Assembly (NCBI GenBank): GCA_964626495.1
Contig: CAZVFT010000024.1
Coordinates: 1 to 27,090, forward strand
Origin: JACNLN01 sp964626495
GTDB taxonomy: Bacteria; Fidelibacterota; Marinisomatia; Marinisomatales; CAZVFT01
DNA length: 27,090 nt
Reading direction: 5' to 3'
The translations under genes were made by a program, and so were the position numbers. The notes beneath the pieces are model-generated. The model had not been told where the DNA came from and did not search any database. It was given only the letters and a program-made list of their open reading frames with translations. Shown piece after piece: positions 1 to 7,382 of the stretch; positions within the stretch are counted from its first letter, which is position 1; the number at the start of each line of letters is the position of its first letter.

Positions 1-110
1 TACATAGTATTATGCCTGCCCTGTGTCCCAGAGGGTCACAAAGGACTCCTTCGGAGACTCCCACGTGAGAAACGTGAGGAACGAACTATTTCTACAGGGA
101 TTTCTCTATC
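1..110. repeat. Cluster of small intergenic hairpins at the left edge
   Basis: Three short inverted repeats follow one another. At 19-35, CCCTGTG and CAGAGGG pair with one mismatch around TCC. At 46-56, CTCC pairs with GGAG around TTC. At 62-76, CACGT pairs with ACGTG around GAGAA. The stretch lies downstream of metF, is richer in G and C than the other intergenic DNA here, and has no T-run that would make it a simple terminator. It looks like a dispersed palindromic intergenic repeat, but only one copy is visible in the window. A structured RNA is the alternative. Confidence 0.4.
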
Positions 111-173
111 CGCTTTAATTTAAATACTTAGGAAAGTTAGTGTTTCCCATGGTGAATAATGTAGGTTAAATAT

Positions 174-1121
174 TCAACGTACTTTTGATACCACTTCCAC
201 CACCCCTTTTGCATCATGCATGATGAAAAAATGGATGCAAGGTACCTGGGCATCAATTAATTCCTGACATTGTTTTAACGCCCAATCCACCCCGATTTTA
301 CGTATATCTTTCGAATTGGCATCCATCACTTTTTTGGTAAGAGCTTCGGGTATTTGAACATGAAAAGTCTTTGGCAGTAAAGAAAGGTGGCTTTTACGTG
401 TAATAATTTTTATTCCAGCTATTAGAGGTACGGAAATTCCTGCTTTTCGTACCCTGTCCACAAACCTGAAGTAAACACTGTTGTCAAAAAACATCTGCGT
501 TACGATATAATGAGCGCCCGCTGAAATCTTATTTTTTAAAAATTGAATATCCCTGTCCCAGTTAGGCGACTCAATATGTTTTTCGGGATAACCACCAACA
601 CCAATACAGAAATTGGTTGGGCTCGCATCTTCCAGTTCCTCGAGATAGATACCCTTATTCATATTTGCAGTCTGTTCCACCAGTTGATTGGCATACCGGT
701 TACGAGTTTTTCCATTACGGCTATACTTTCCTCTTCCGGTATCGTCTCCCGTTACTGCAAGAACATTATGAATCCCCAGATAATTAAGCTCAATGAGGGC
801 ATCTTCGGTTTCTTCACAGGTAAATCCCCTGCAGAGGAGATGAGGGATTGCCTCAATGTTGTAACGATTCTTGATGGCAGCACATAACCCAATAGTTCCT
901 GGTCGCTTTCTCTTGGCATGACGACGATAGAGCCCACCCGTCTTTTTTTCATAATAGACTTCCGCTGCCCGACTGGTTATGTCAATAAAGGGAGGATCTA
1001 TAGGCAATAATTGGTCAATGAGACTAAATATCTGCTGAATACTTCCTCCCCGTTTAGGTGGAATAATCTCACAGCTGAAAAGTGTTGAATCTGCTCTTGC
1101 TAAGAAATCAATTACTTTCAA
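174..1121 (-). CDS. metF: Methylenetetrahydrofolate reductase
   Basis: This enzyme reduces 5,10-methylene-THF to 5-methyl-THF with FAD in the cytoplasm and supplies the methyl group for methionine synthesis. The 315-residue protein has the family landmarks in order: a catalytic Glu in SCEIIPP (E18), GDD at 125-127 matching the Asp120 region of E. coli MetF, GVGGYPEKH near 175-182, and VTQMFFDN at 207-214 with the substrate-contacting Gln209. It is slightly longer than E. coli MetF because of a basic insert near 128-147. The start is TTG, supported by an AGGAGG sequence nine bases upstream. The gene lies 24 bp behind the GAPDH gene, so the two are probably co-transcribed. No B12 riboswitch or methionine operator is visible. 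Confidence 0.95.
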   Translation of the reverse strand: MKVIDFLARADSTLFSCEIIPPKRGGSIQQIFSLIDQLLPIDPPFIDITSRAAEVYYEKKTGGLYRRHAKRKRPGTIGLCAAIKNRYNIEAIPHLLCRGFTCEETEDALIELNYLGIHNVLAVTGDDTGRGKYSRNGKTRNRYANQLVEQTANMNKGIYLEELEDASPTNFCIGVGGYPEKHIESPNWDRDIQFLKNKISAGAHYIVTQMFFDNSVYFRFVDRVRKAGISVPLIAGIKIITRKSHLSLLPKTFHVQIPEALTKKVMDANSKDIRKIGVDWALKQCQELIDAQVPCIHFFIMHDAKGVVEVVSKVR

Positions 1122-1145
1122 AGATTAACAACCTCCTATGGCAAA

Positions 1146-2219
1146 TTATACCTCTTCAAAAAAGAGGTAAGATAGACACTGAATCTTCTCTTCATAAGAA
1201 TCGGGATAGAGAAAAGACAGGGCGGCAGAAGTACTGCTCAACAGTGAATTACCATCCTGAGGGGTGAAACAGAATCCCACCACTTCCCGTTCATTGTGGA
1301 CAGCCAGAGTAGGAACAGCCACAACTGTCTGGTTTAAAATCCTCCCGTAGTGACCGTGATCCCTACCAAATGAAAATATTGTACCAGAGGCACTTTTTTC
1401 CGTTAAAGCGATGAGAGGATTGGCTACAAATCGGTCAATAACATCCTGAAGTGTGACACTCTCTTTCAGTTTAAGATAGAACCAGATCACGTGCATATAC
1501 TGAGAATTCACCTTCACCGCAGAAGAGAATAGATTCGGTTCCCAATCAATGGTCTGAAACAGTTGGACAGCATCTCTTGCATGGTGAGTTCCAAAACCTT
1601 CAGTACTGTGTTTCCCAACCTCAGGAGCAGCGATGAATGAACCTGACTGGCTGATATCGGTAGCCCGGCGGATACAGACAAACTTTCCTTCCTCAAGAAC
1701 GTCCACACCATTATGTCGTCCAATGGTATTGGTTAAGGATGCGATATTGTGGGTATTACACGACACAACCTGAACAAATTGAGGTTTATTCTCCTTTAGC
1801 GCAATATCATTGATGCCCCGTGCATACTTCATACCAAACCCGTGCTCACTACCCTGAGCAAGAAATCCTTTAACACGATTAGAAAATTTTTCGTAGTATC
1901 TATGTTTATTCTGGTGACCAATTCCTTTAGGAGTGCAATCAATGACAACAGCAGCTCTTTCAATAGCCTCTTCCGCTCCAAAGTGGGGCTTATGTCCAAT
2001 ATTCTCGAACTCCTTCCATCTTTCCTTATAGACAGAAAGTCGAGCACCTCGTCTAATTAAATCATTTACCTTTGCTCGTTCGTATGAAAGGGGAGAATTT
2101 TTATGAAAGCTAACTTCCTCAATTCCTAATTCCTGCCTGTAGTCACATAAAAGGCCGATAAGAGGTTCACCAATGGTTCCTGTTCCGATTACGTGAACAA
2201 TATTTTTATTATTAATCAT
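1146..2219 (-). CDS. Type II (archaeal-type) glyceraldehyde-3-phosphate dehydrogenase-like protein
   Basis: The 357-residue protein follows the archaeal type II GAPDH layout: an N-terminal nucleotide-binding start (GTGTIGEP, residues 12-19), VVIDCTPKGIG at 91-101, a catalytic Cys154 in VVSCNT, RRATD at 184-188, a THHARD segment at 211-216 where the family has its catalytic His, and a C-terminal VHNEREVV. The family oxidises glyceraldehyde 3-phosphate to 1,3-bisphosphoglycerate with NAD(P). Deviations from the usual type II sequence include GEP for GKR after the nucleotide loop and HN for TG after CNT, so substrate or cofactor may differ. ATG start with GAGG about eight bases upstream. It is the first gene of a two-gene unit with metF. 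Bacterial glycolytic GAPDH is normally the unrelated-looking type I. Confidence 0.75.
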   Translation of the reverse strand: MINNKNIVHVIGTGTIGEPLIGLLCDYRQELGIEEVSFHKNSPLSYERAKVNDLIRRGARLSVYKERWKEFENIGHKPHFGAEEAIERAAVVIDCTPKGIGHQNKHRYYEKFSNRVKGFLAQGSEHGFGMKYARGINDIALKENKPQFVQVVSCNTHNIASLTNTIGRHNGVDVLEEGKFVCIRRATDISQSGSFIAAPEVGKHSTEGFGTHHARDAVQLFQTIDWEPNLFSSAVKVNSQYMHVIWFYLKLKESVTLQDVIDRFVANPLIALTEKSASGTIFSFGRDHGHYGRILNQTVVAVPTLAVHNEREVVGFCFTPQDGNSLLSSTSAALSFLYPDSYEEKIQCLSYLFFEEV

Positions 2220-2270
2220 GAACTTACCTCACTTACTTAATTTATCTTATCTTCAGTGTTATCATTAAAT

Positions 2271-2285
2271 TTTTGTTTAACAAAA
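2271..2285. promoter_or_regulatory. Candidate operator palindrome, GAPDH leader
   Basis: TTTTGTT and AACAAAA form a perfect 7+7 inverted repeat around one central base. It lies just downstream of the predicted transcription start of the GAPDH-metF unit, where a repressor could act. The sequence is AT-only apart from one G and one C, so a chance palindrome in AT-rich DNA remains quite possible. Confidence 0.25.
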
Positions 2286-2301
2286 TACAAATGTTACTCA
2301 G

Positions 2302-2330
2302 ATAATATAAATTTGAAAATTGTGTTTCAA
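2302..2330 (-). promoter_or_regulatory. Sigma70-like promoter for the GAPDH-metF unit
   Basis: On the minus strand TTGAAA (2330-2325) is followed after exactly 17 bases by TATTAT (2307-2302). Each hexamer matches the sigma70 consensus at five of six positions. Transcription would start near 2295 and leave a leader of about 75 bases before the ATG at 2219. This is the best promoter I can see in the window. Confidence 0.5.
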
Positions 2331-2418
2331 ATATACAAAACCTTCGACATCACTTACTTTATTTTTTTACGACGAAAAGAGGAAACAGCAGATTGCATCA
2401 TGGACATTATCAATATTT

Positions 2419-3723
2419 CTAAGCATAAGCGTGCAAACCACCAAAAAAGTAATTCCCATAAAATGTGATGAATATCATAATCGTCCCGATAATAGAAAGG
2501 ATCGCCAACCGTCCTCCTCGCCAATCTCTCTGGTGTCGAGCATGCAACACAGCCGAGTAGAAAAACCAAACTAAGAGTGATCCCACTTCCTTTGGGTCCC
2601 AACTCCAAAAGGAGCCCCACGCCTGTTCCGCCCAGATAGCTCCCGCAAACAGGGCTCCAACAGTGTAGAGAGGATATCCCAATGATACAGCTCTATAATT
2701 GATTTCATTGATTAGAGTCATTTTGCCAGAAATTTTATTGATCACAGGTCCAGAAATTTTATAAATCAGGTGGTAGAACAGAGGAAAAAGAAGAAGAGAC
2801 AACATGTATACAGAACCTATAAATTCAAAGAAGCGCCAGATACTCCCCATATGTCTTGAGGGGGTAATAAAAATAATTTTGTTGTGAGCTAAAATTCCCA
2901 CTAACAAACTTGAAAGGACAAAAGTTAGAATAAAAATAGCAAATAGAACGCCGCCAAACCCTTGGGAAGTTTGATTGATTCGTTTTTTATATGCGTATGT
3001 TAATAATGAGATCATTGGAACTAATAGCACTCCAAAAACAATCACAAATTGCCCCAGGAGTGTCCTTGCATTCATATAAGCAACTCTTGATTCAAAAACC
3101 TGATTAATGCCGAAAGCAGTATGATGGGGAGTAAAATTGAATATTTTCAATATTAAAAAGACAACGACTGGAATATAAACCATATAAATAACAGTTAGAG
3201 AAAACAACTGCCTTTTTTGTTCTTTTATTTGAGAGGAATAATTATGGTCCTTTAAGAGATAAAGTAAACTTATAGTTCCGGCAACAACAAAAGCTCCCGA
3301 ACCAAGAGCAGCCAAAGAAATGTGAATTGTCAACCAGTTACTCTGAAGGGCAGGCATCAGATTTTCATTGGGCGTTTTGTCTAGAAGAGCTGCTGCAGCA
3401 TTTAGCATAATGATGATTGGTGATAAAACAATTCCCACAAGGTGGCTTCTGTACCGCAAAACTACGTACAACATAATGGCAACACTAGCCCAGGACATCA
3501 ACATTAGATGCTCAAACATATTTTGAAATCGGATTGCACCCACGAGATACCACTTGACGATAAAAGCCACTGTCTGGAGAACAAGTCCAATAAAAAACAG
3601 GGGGATTCCAACCCTGGTGATTGCTTCCTTCTTCGTCGAAAAATAGAGAGCGTAACATACGAAGCCGGCTAAATAAAAAATGAAAGTGTACCAGAAAAGA
3701 TTTTGATAGAGTGTTTCTGTCAT
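2419..3723 (-). CDS. ccsA: System II cytochrome c biogenesis protein CcsA (ResC/CcsB-type)
   Basis: This polytopic inner-membrane protein carries heme to the outside and joins it to apocytochrome c together with Ccs1/ResB. The 434-residue sequence has many hydrophobic segments and the tryptophan-rich heme-binding WWD segment WGSFWSWD at 369-376, followed by DPKE. Candidate heme-ligand histidines flank it: His134 in TIHISLAALG upstream, and His394 and His431 (GGLHAY) downstream. The C-terminal half is the conserved CytC_asm domain. ATG start; its first bases overlap the stop of the upstream gene as ATGA, so translation is coupled. It is the last gene of the resB-small protein-ccsA unit. Nomenclature varies: the same family is called CcsB in some databases. 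Confidence 0.93.
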   Translation of the reverse strand: MTETLYQNLFWYTFIFYLAGFVCYALYFSTKKEAITRVGIPLFFIGLVLQTVAFIVKWYLVGAIRFQNMFEHLMLMSWASVAIMLYVVLRYRSHLVGIVLSPIIIMLNAAAALLDKTPNENLMPALQSNWLTIHISLAALGSGAFVVAGTISLLYLLKDHNYSSQIKEQKRQLFSLTVIYMVYIPVVVFLILKIFNFTPHHTAFGINQVFESRVAYMNARTLLGQFVIVFGVLLVPMISLLTYAYKKRINQTSQGFGGVLFAIFILTFVLSSLLVGILAHNKIIFITPSRHMGSIWRFFEFIGSVYMLSLLLFPLFYHLIYKISGPVINKISGKMTLINEINYRAVSLGYPLYTVGALFAGAIWAEQAWGSFWSWDPKEVGSLLVWFFYSAVLHARHQRDWRGGRLAILSIIGTIMIFITFYGNYFFGGLHAYA

Positions 3724-4223
3724 TCTATCCTCCGAATATTAATATTTGCAGTTTGAATAGAAAATATTTCATTATCCTCTTCCTGAAAACCGCGATAATT
3801 CAAAAATTCAACGAAAAACTTTTGTCCTTCTTTCAATGAATGAAATCCAGGCTTGTTTAAAAAACAAATTTGATAATGTTGATATTCATCATTTTTATAG
3901 AAGTTTATTTTTATTGCTGGATTTTCCTCGCTATTAGAAATCGATTCAATCTTTCCACTTCCCATTGGCTGAGAAAGCACACAATGGGGTTCGAACTGTA
4001 CTATTTTCAGACGCCACCCTTCGTCAATGCCAACCATCTCGTTAAATGTTACCTGAATATTTTCACGAACCATTTTAAAAGAGATTTCTTTCGCATCAGG
4101 AATCTGCTTAAAATGACTACCTCCTTCACTATTAGTTGCGAATTCATCTTTTAAAGCAATTATCCCCAGTAGGATAACAAGCAGAATGGCAGAGAACACA
4201 ATTAAGCGATTTTTTCGATTCAC
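3720..4223 (-). CDS. Membrane-anchored protein of the cytochrome c maturation unit, ResB-periplasmic-domain-like
   Basis: I do not recognise a named family. The 167-residue protein has a basic start, one membrane segment at about 8-25 and then a beta-rich soluble part, so it is probably anchored with its body in the periplasm. The stretch from GWRLKIVQFEPH through SNSEENPAIKINFY to NKPGFHS resembles the second half of the ResB periplasmic beta domain of other bacteria, where a similar FxPH...S.NPAhxh...PxFHS order occurs. The neighbouring ResB has only the first half of that pattern. There is no CxxC motif, so it is not a ResA thioredoxin. GTG start overlapping the resB stop (GTGA) and a stop overlapping ccsA (ATGA): it is locked between the two partners and probably works with them. 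Confidence 0.7.
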   Translation of the reverse strand: MNRKNRLIVFSAILLVILLGIIALKDEFATNSEGGSHFKQIPDAKEISFKMVRENIQVTFNEMVGIDEGWRLKIVQFEPHCVLSQPMGSGKIESISNSEENPAIKINFYKNDEYQHYQICFLNKPGFHSLKEGQKFFVEFLNYRGFQEEDNEIFSIQTANINIRRIE

Positions 4224-5386
4224 TTCGAAATACTCCCAATTATTTTTCCTAATTCTCGATTAAATGCTATTTTATTTTTTGAAGGTTTTCCAGTTAGAAA
4301 TACATACTTCCCCTCAAAGACAACCCAGATATCCCGGCGCCAGAACAAAAATGATATTATGAGCCCCAGAAATCCCGCAACCATTCCAGTAAAAATCATG
4401 GCTTTTCCTTTACTAATTCTCAGACTTAATCCGGTTAACCAATTCTTTTCATTTTTCCCAATTTCCTGTTTTGTTTTGATTGTTTTTAATAGGTTCCTTC
4501 TATTTGGAATGTTCCGGAAAAATTCCTCAACCAGTGGTTTGTAATCGGATTGGTGAATGGTGCACTGTTTGTATACTAATGGATTGTTTACCGTAATTTC
4601 ATGGTTCCTAATTTTTTTACCATTTATATCAAACACCTTAACATATGACCTAAAATCGGAGATACGAGGACCTTTCCCAGCATTATAATACCTCACCCGG
4701 AAGCTATCAACAGTTACAGTGATGACTTCATTTTCTGATATGTGAATTCTCCACGAAAAAAAATCCGGGTACTCACTGAAAATTTTTCCTCGCTGATGTT
4801 CTTCAGCAACTAAATATTTAAATTCTTCTCTGGTTGTCATTGTGTAGATGATACCACCAATGACAATAATCAATATTCCAATATGGGTGATAATAGATCC
4901 AAGTCTACTGATTTTAAATTTTGATGCTGAGATGAGTTTTTCTTGCCCATCTACCCTTTCTTTTATCCTGTAATGATGTTTTTTCAAAACCGACTTTACT
5001 TTTGAATATCCATTCTTATCTTTTATCTTAATTTGATGATAGTTTTTTGTTAACTTGATTTGGTTGATGGTTTTAAAATTGAAGTGCGTTAACGTTTTAA
5101 CAACTGGAACAATATTTTTAAGGACACACGAAAGAATTGACACAATTAGAAGTCCCAGAAGAACAGAATACCACCACGAGGAATAGGGAGAGTGCTGTTG
5201 AATTAACTTGTAGAAAAAGGAAGCTTTACCAAAAAAATCTGGGTATTCATTCATTAACATAGACAATAGAGACGCCGTACCAAGAATAATCAATAATACA
5301 ATGGCAAATTTCATTGAAATTAGGAGGTTCCAAATACTCTTCCAAATACTCTTTTTACTATACACTTTCTCGGAGCTATTATTCAA
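4220..5386 (-). CDS. resB: System II cytochrome c biogenesis protein ResB/Ccs1
   Basis: ResB/Ccs1 is the membrane partner of CcsA in heme delivery and apocytochrome handling. The 388-residue protein has membrane segments at about 26-44, 72-90 and 163-182, a periplasmic domain with FRVRYYNAGKGPRISDFRS and a VNNPLVYKQCTIHQSDYKP stretch typical of ResB, and a last membrane segment near 335-353. His168 in the third segment (ITHIG) matches the conserved heme-relay histidine. The protein is somewhat short: the second part of the periplasmic beta domain seems to be supplied by the next gene. TTG start with an AGAGGT ribosome site eight bases upstream. First gene of a three-gene unit with overlapping ends. 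Confidence 0.9.
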   Translation of the reverse strand: MNNSSEKVYSKKSIWKSIWNLLISMKFAIVLLIILGTASLLSMLMNEYPDFFGKASFFYKLIQQHSPYSSWWYSVLLGLLIVSILSCVLKNIVPVVKTLTHFNFKTINQIKLTKNYHQIKIKDKNGYSKVKSVLKKHHYRIKERVDGQEKLISASKFKISRLGSIITHIGILIIVIGGIIYTMTTREEFKYLVAEEHQRGKIFSEYPDFFSWRIHISENEVITVTVDSFRVRYYNAGKGPRISDFRSYVKVFDINGKKIRNHEITVNNPLVYKQCTIHQSDYKPLVEEFFRNIPNRRNLLKTIKTKQEIGKNEKNWLTGLSLRISKGKAMIFTGMVAGFLGLIISFLFWRRDIWVVFEGKYVFLTGKPSKNKIAFNRELGKIIGSISK

Positions 5387-5451
5387 TTTTTCTTTACCTC
5401 TGATAATTTCAGGAGATTACTCTCGATTTTTTGGATTACGATATTAGATAA

Positions 5452-5489
5452 GTCAGGCGCTTGACCGATCAGTCGAATGCCTGACGGAT
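5452..5489. repeat. Intergenic palindromic repeat, copy A
   Basis: GTCAGGC (5452-5458) pairs perfectly with GCCTGAC (5479-5485), and a second inner stem, TTGAC with GTCGA, forms between them. The segment 5461-5489 matches 7273-7301 on the other side of the mutase gene at 21 of 29 positions. No T-run follows on either strand, so a simple terminator is unlikely. It lies in the 133 bp gap between the mutase gene and resB. Confidence 0.5.
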
Positions 5490-5519
5490 ATGTATGGAAT
5501 CGAAAATCCGATATTGAAA

Positions 5520-7178
5520 TTAAAACTGTGTGGTTTCCTGCCATTCACCAAACACCGATTTCATTGTATCCACAATTTCTCCCAATGTGGCATAGACTCT
5601 GGCAGCGTGAATTAGAGGAGGCATAATGTTATCGTTAGTTTCGCATGCCTTCTTGACCTTGATCAATGCCTTTTCTACAGCTGAATTTTCTCTCTGTTTT
5701 TTCAATTCCTGAAGGTGCTTTATTTGATTTTCCTCAACTTTTTTGCTTATCTCCAAAATGGGAATTTCTATCTTCTCGTCGGTACGGTTATATTCATTTA
5801 CCCCAACAACAATCCGATTTTTATCATCAACTTTTCGCTGGTATTCTGAAGCAGCACGAGCAATTTCCCTCTGAAAAAAGCCAGCTTCGATGGCAGGAAC
5901 AACTCCCCCCATATCTTCAATCCGGCTGAAATACGTTTCCGCTTTTTCCTCTAACTGATCCGTCAAACTCTCAACATACCAGGATCCTCCCATAGGATCA
6001 ATCACATTTGCCACACCCGTTTCATAAGCAATGAGTTGTTGGGTTCGTAGAGCAATTTCCACAGCTTTTTCCGTTGGTAGCGCCCAGGTTTCATCCATCG
6101 AATTGGTATGCAGAGACTGAGTCCCACCAAGTACAGCAGCTATAGCCTGGAAGGCAGTACGGGCAATATTATTCTCAGGCTGTTGAGCAGTTAAGGTGCA
6201 ACCGGCAGTCTGGGTATGGAATCGAAGTTTCCATGATCTTGGGTTTTTAGCGCCATACTTTTCCTTCATATGTCGTGCCCAAATTCGCCGGGCAGCCCTG
6301 TACTTTGCAATTTCTTCAAAAAAATCGAGATGAGAATTAAAAAAGAAGGAAAGACGTGGAGCAAAATCATCCACATCCATACCAGCCTTCATACCATATT
6401 CAACATAAGTAAATCCATCTGCCAGGGTAAAGGCTAATTCCTGACCGGCTGTGGACCCTGCTTCACGAATGTGGTACCCACTTATGGAGATGGTGTTGTA
6501 TTTTGGTATATTTTCCGTGCAAAATTTCATCATATCCGTAATCAGTCGCATATGAGGTTCCGGCGGGAAAATCCACTCCTTTTGAGCAATGAATTCCTTT
6601 AAAATATCGTTCTGCAGTGTCCCCTGCAATTTAATCAAAGGTACCCCTTGTTTCTCAGCTACCGCAATATAAAAAGCCAGTAAAATAACAGCAGGACCAT
6701 TAATCGTCTGAGATACAGAAATTTTACCCAGATCAATCCCATCGAATAAAATTTCCATATCTCTCAAAGAAGGAACGCTTACACCACATTTCCCCACTTC
6801 ACCAAGAGAAAAAGCATGATTGGGATCATATCCCATTAGAGTAGGCATATCGTATGCTACCGATAATCCCGTTTGTCCACTCTTTAATAAAAAATGGTAC
6901 CGCTCATTGGTCTCCCTGGGAGTACCAAAACCTGAAAATTGTCGCATTGTCCATAATTTACCACGGTACATATTGGCGTGTACACCCCGGGTATATGGAT
7001 ACTGACTTGGAAAACCTAATTTCTCAAGATATTTTTCATCCGGTGCTTCAGGATAATATAAAAGCTCATTCGGTTTTCCGCTGACCGTATCAAAATTGTA
7101 ATCACGGATTGAAGATTCTGAAACCTCCTTCTGCCACTTTTTTTTCTGTTCTTCAAACAGGTTTAATTGATTTTTCAT
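5520..7178 (-). CDS. icmA: B12-dependent acyl-CoA mutase large subunit, isobutyryl-CoA mutase-like
   Basis: The 552-residue protein is the TIM-barrel substrate subunit of the methylmalonyl-CoA mutase family. It has no C-terminal B12-binding domain (no DxHxxG), so a small subunit must be encoded elsewhere. Most residues known to touch cofactor or CoA in P. shermanii MCM are kept at the expected spacing: Thr77, Arg79, Ser106, Ser156, Thr158, Thr187, His236, Arg275 and Ser277. The two residues that hold the methylmalonyl carboxylate, Tyr89 and Arg207, are here Phe81 and Gln199. These are the residues of isobutyryl-CoA mutase (Phe80/Gln198 in IcmA). The 2-hydroxyisobutyryl-CoA mutases also have the Gln, but an Ile in place of the Phe and an Asp near residue 109, both absent here. 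Tyr75 and Arg82 of MCM are His67 and Lys74. The predicted reaction is isobutyryl-CoA to n-butyryl-CoA. Automatic annotation would probably call it methylmalonyl-CoA mutase. ATG start with a weak ribosome site; stand-alone gene. Confidence 0.8.
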   Translation of the reverse strand: MKNQLNLFEEQKKKWQKEVSESSIRDYNFDTVSGKPNELLYYPEAPDEKYLEKLGFPSQYPYTRGVHANMYRGKLWTMRQFSGFGTPRETNERYHFLLKSGQTGLSVAYDMPTLMGYDPNHAFSLGEVGKCGVSVPSLRDMEILFDGIDLGKISVSQTINGPAVILLAFYIAVAEKQGVPLIKLQGTLQNDILKEFIAQKEWIFPPEPHMRLITDMMKFCTENIPKYNTISISGYHIREAGSTAGQELAFTLADGFTYVEYGMKAGMDVDDFAPRLSFFFNSHLDFFEEIAKYRAARRIWARHMKEKYGAKNPRSWKLRFHTQTAGCTLTAQQPENNIARTAFQAIAAVLGGTQSLHTNSMDETWALPTEKAVEIALRTQQLIAYETGVANVIDPMGGSWYVESLTDQLEEKAETYFSRIEDMGGVVPAIEAGFFQREIARAASEYQRKVDDKNRIVVGVNEYNRTDEKIEIPILEISKKVEENQIKHLQELKKQRENSAVEKALIKVKKACETNDNIMPPLIHAARVYATLGEIVDTMKSVFGEWQETTQF

Positions 7179-7218
7179 AGATAATCCAATATATCATTTA
7201 TTTGGTGTTAACTTCTTA

Positions 7219-7301
7219 TCCGTCAGTCGATTGATGGAACCCGTCCAGCGATTGACGGACCGTGTTCGGCCTTTGACGAATCAGTTGGACACCTGACCAA
7301 T
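7219..7301. repeat. Intergenic palindromic repeat array, copy B
   Basis: At least three related inverted repeats lie in tandem. TCCGTCA pairs with TGATGGA at 7219-7238 (one G-T pair). CCGTC pairs with GACGG at 7241-7258. TTTGAC pairs with GTTGGA through G-T pairs at 7272-7289. The last one continues into CCTGAC and matches copy A beyond the mutase gene. Recurrent words are CAGTCGAT, CGATTGACGG and CCTGAC. The array fills much of the 204 bp gap between dxs and the mutase gene. Confidence 0.45.
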
Positions 7302-7326
7302 AGGAAAGGTGAAAAACTAATCTCAT

Positions 7327-7362
7327 CAAAAACAATCACGTATCTGATTCTGTCAAAGACAG
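7327..7362 (-). terminator. Possible terminator behind dxs
   Basis: On the minus strand a CTGTC-TTT-GACAG hairpin (7362-7350) is followed directly by a weak AATCA/TGATT hairpin (7349-7334) and then GTTTTT. The order suits an intrinsic terminator about 20 bases after the dxs stop, but the stem next to the T-run has only one G-C pair. Confidence 0.3.
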
Positions 7363-7382
7363 GCTTATCCTTTTCATGCAAT

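Noticed and set aside
11..119. Open frames across the hairpin cluster at the left edge
   Set aside because: More than one frame is open over this short stretch, as expected for palindromic repeats, and no start signal is present.
3720..4223. ResA-type thioredoxin between resB and ccsA
   Set aside because: There is no CxxC motif and no thioredoxin-like sequence.
5452..5485. Palindrome as terminator of the mutase gene
   Set aside because: The stem is good, but no T-run follows in the minus-strand direction; similarity to the repeats at 7219-7301 explains it better.
5520..7178. Truncated methylmalonyl-CoA mutase that lost its B12 domain
   Set aside because: The protein ends cleanly at the length of a stand-alone large subunit, and no remnant of a B12-binding domain is found downstream. 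The pocket residues are not those of MCM.
7179..7382. Cobalamin riboswitch before the B12-dependent mutase gene
   Set aside because: No B12-box-like sequence or matching layout was seen; the gap is filled by the short palindromic repeats.
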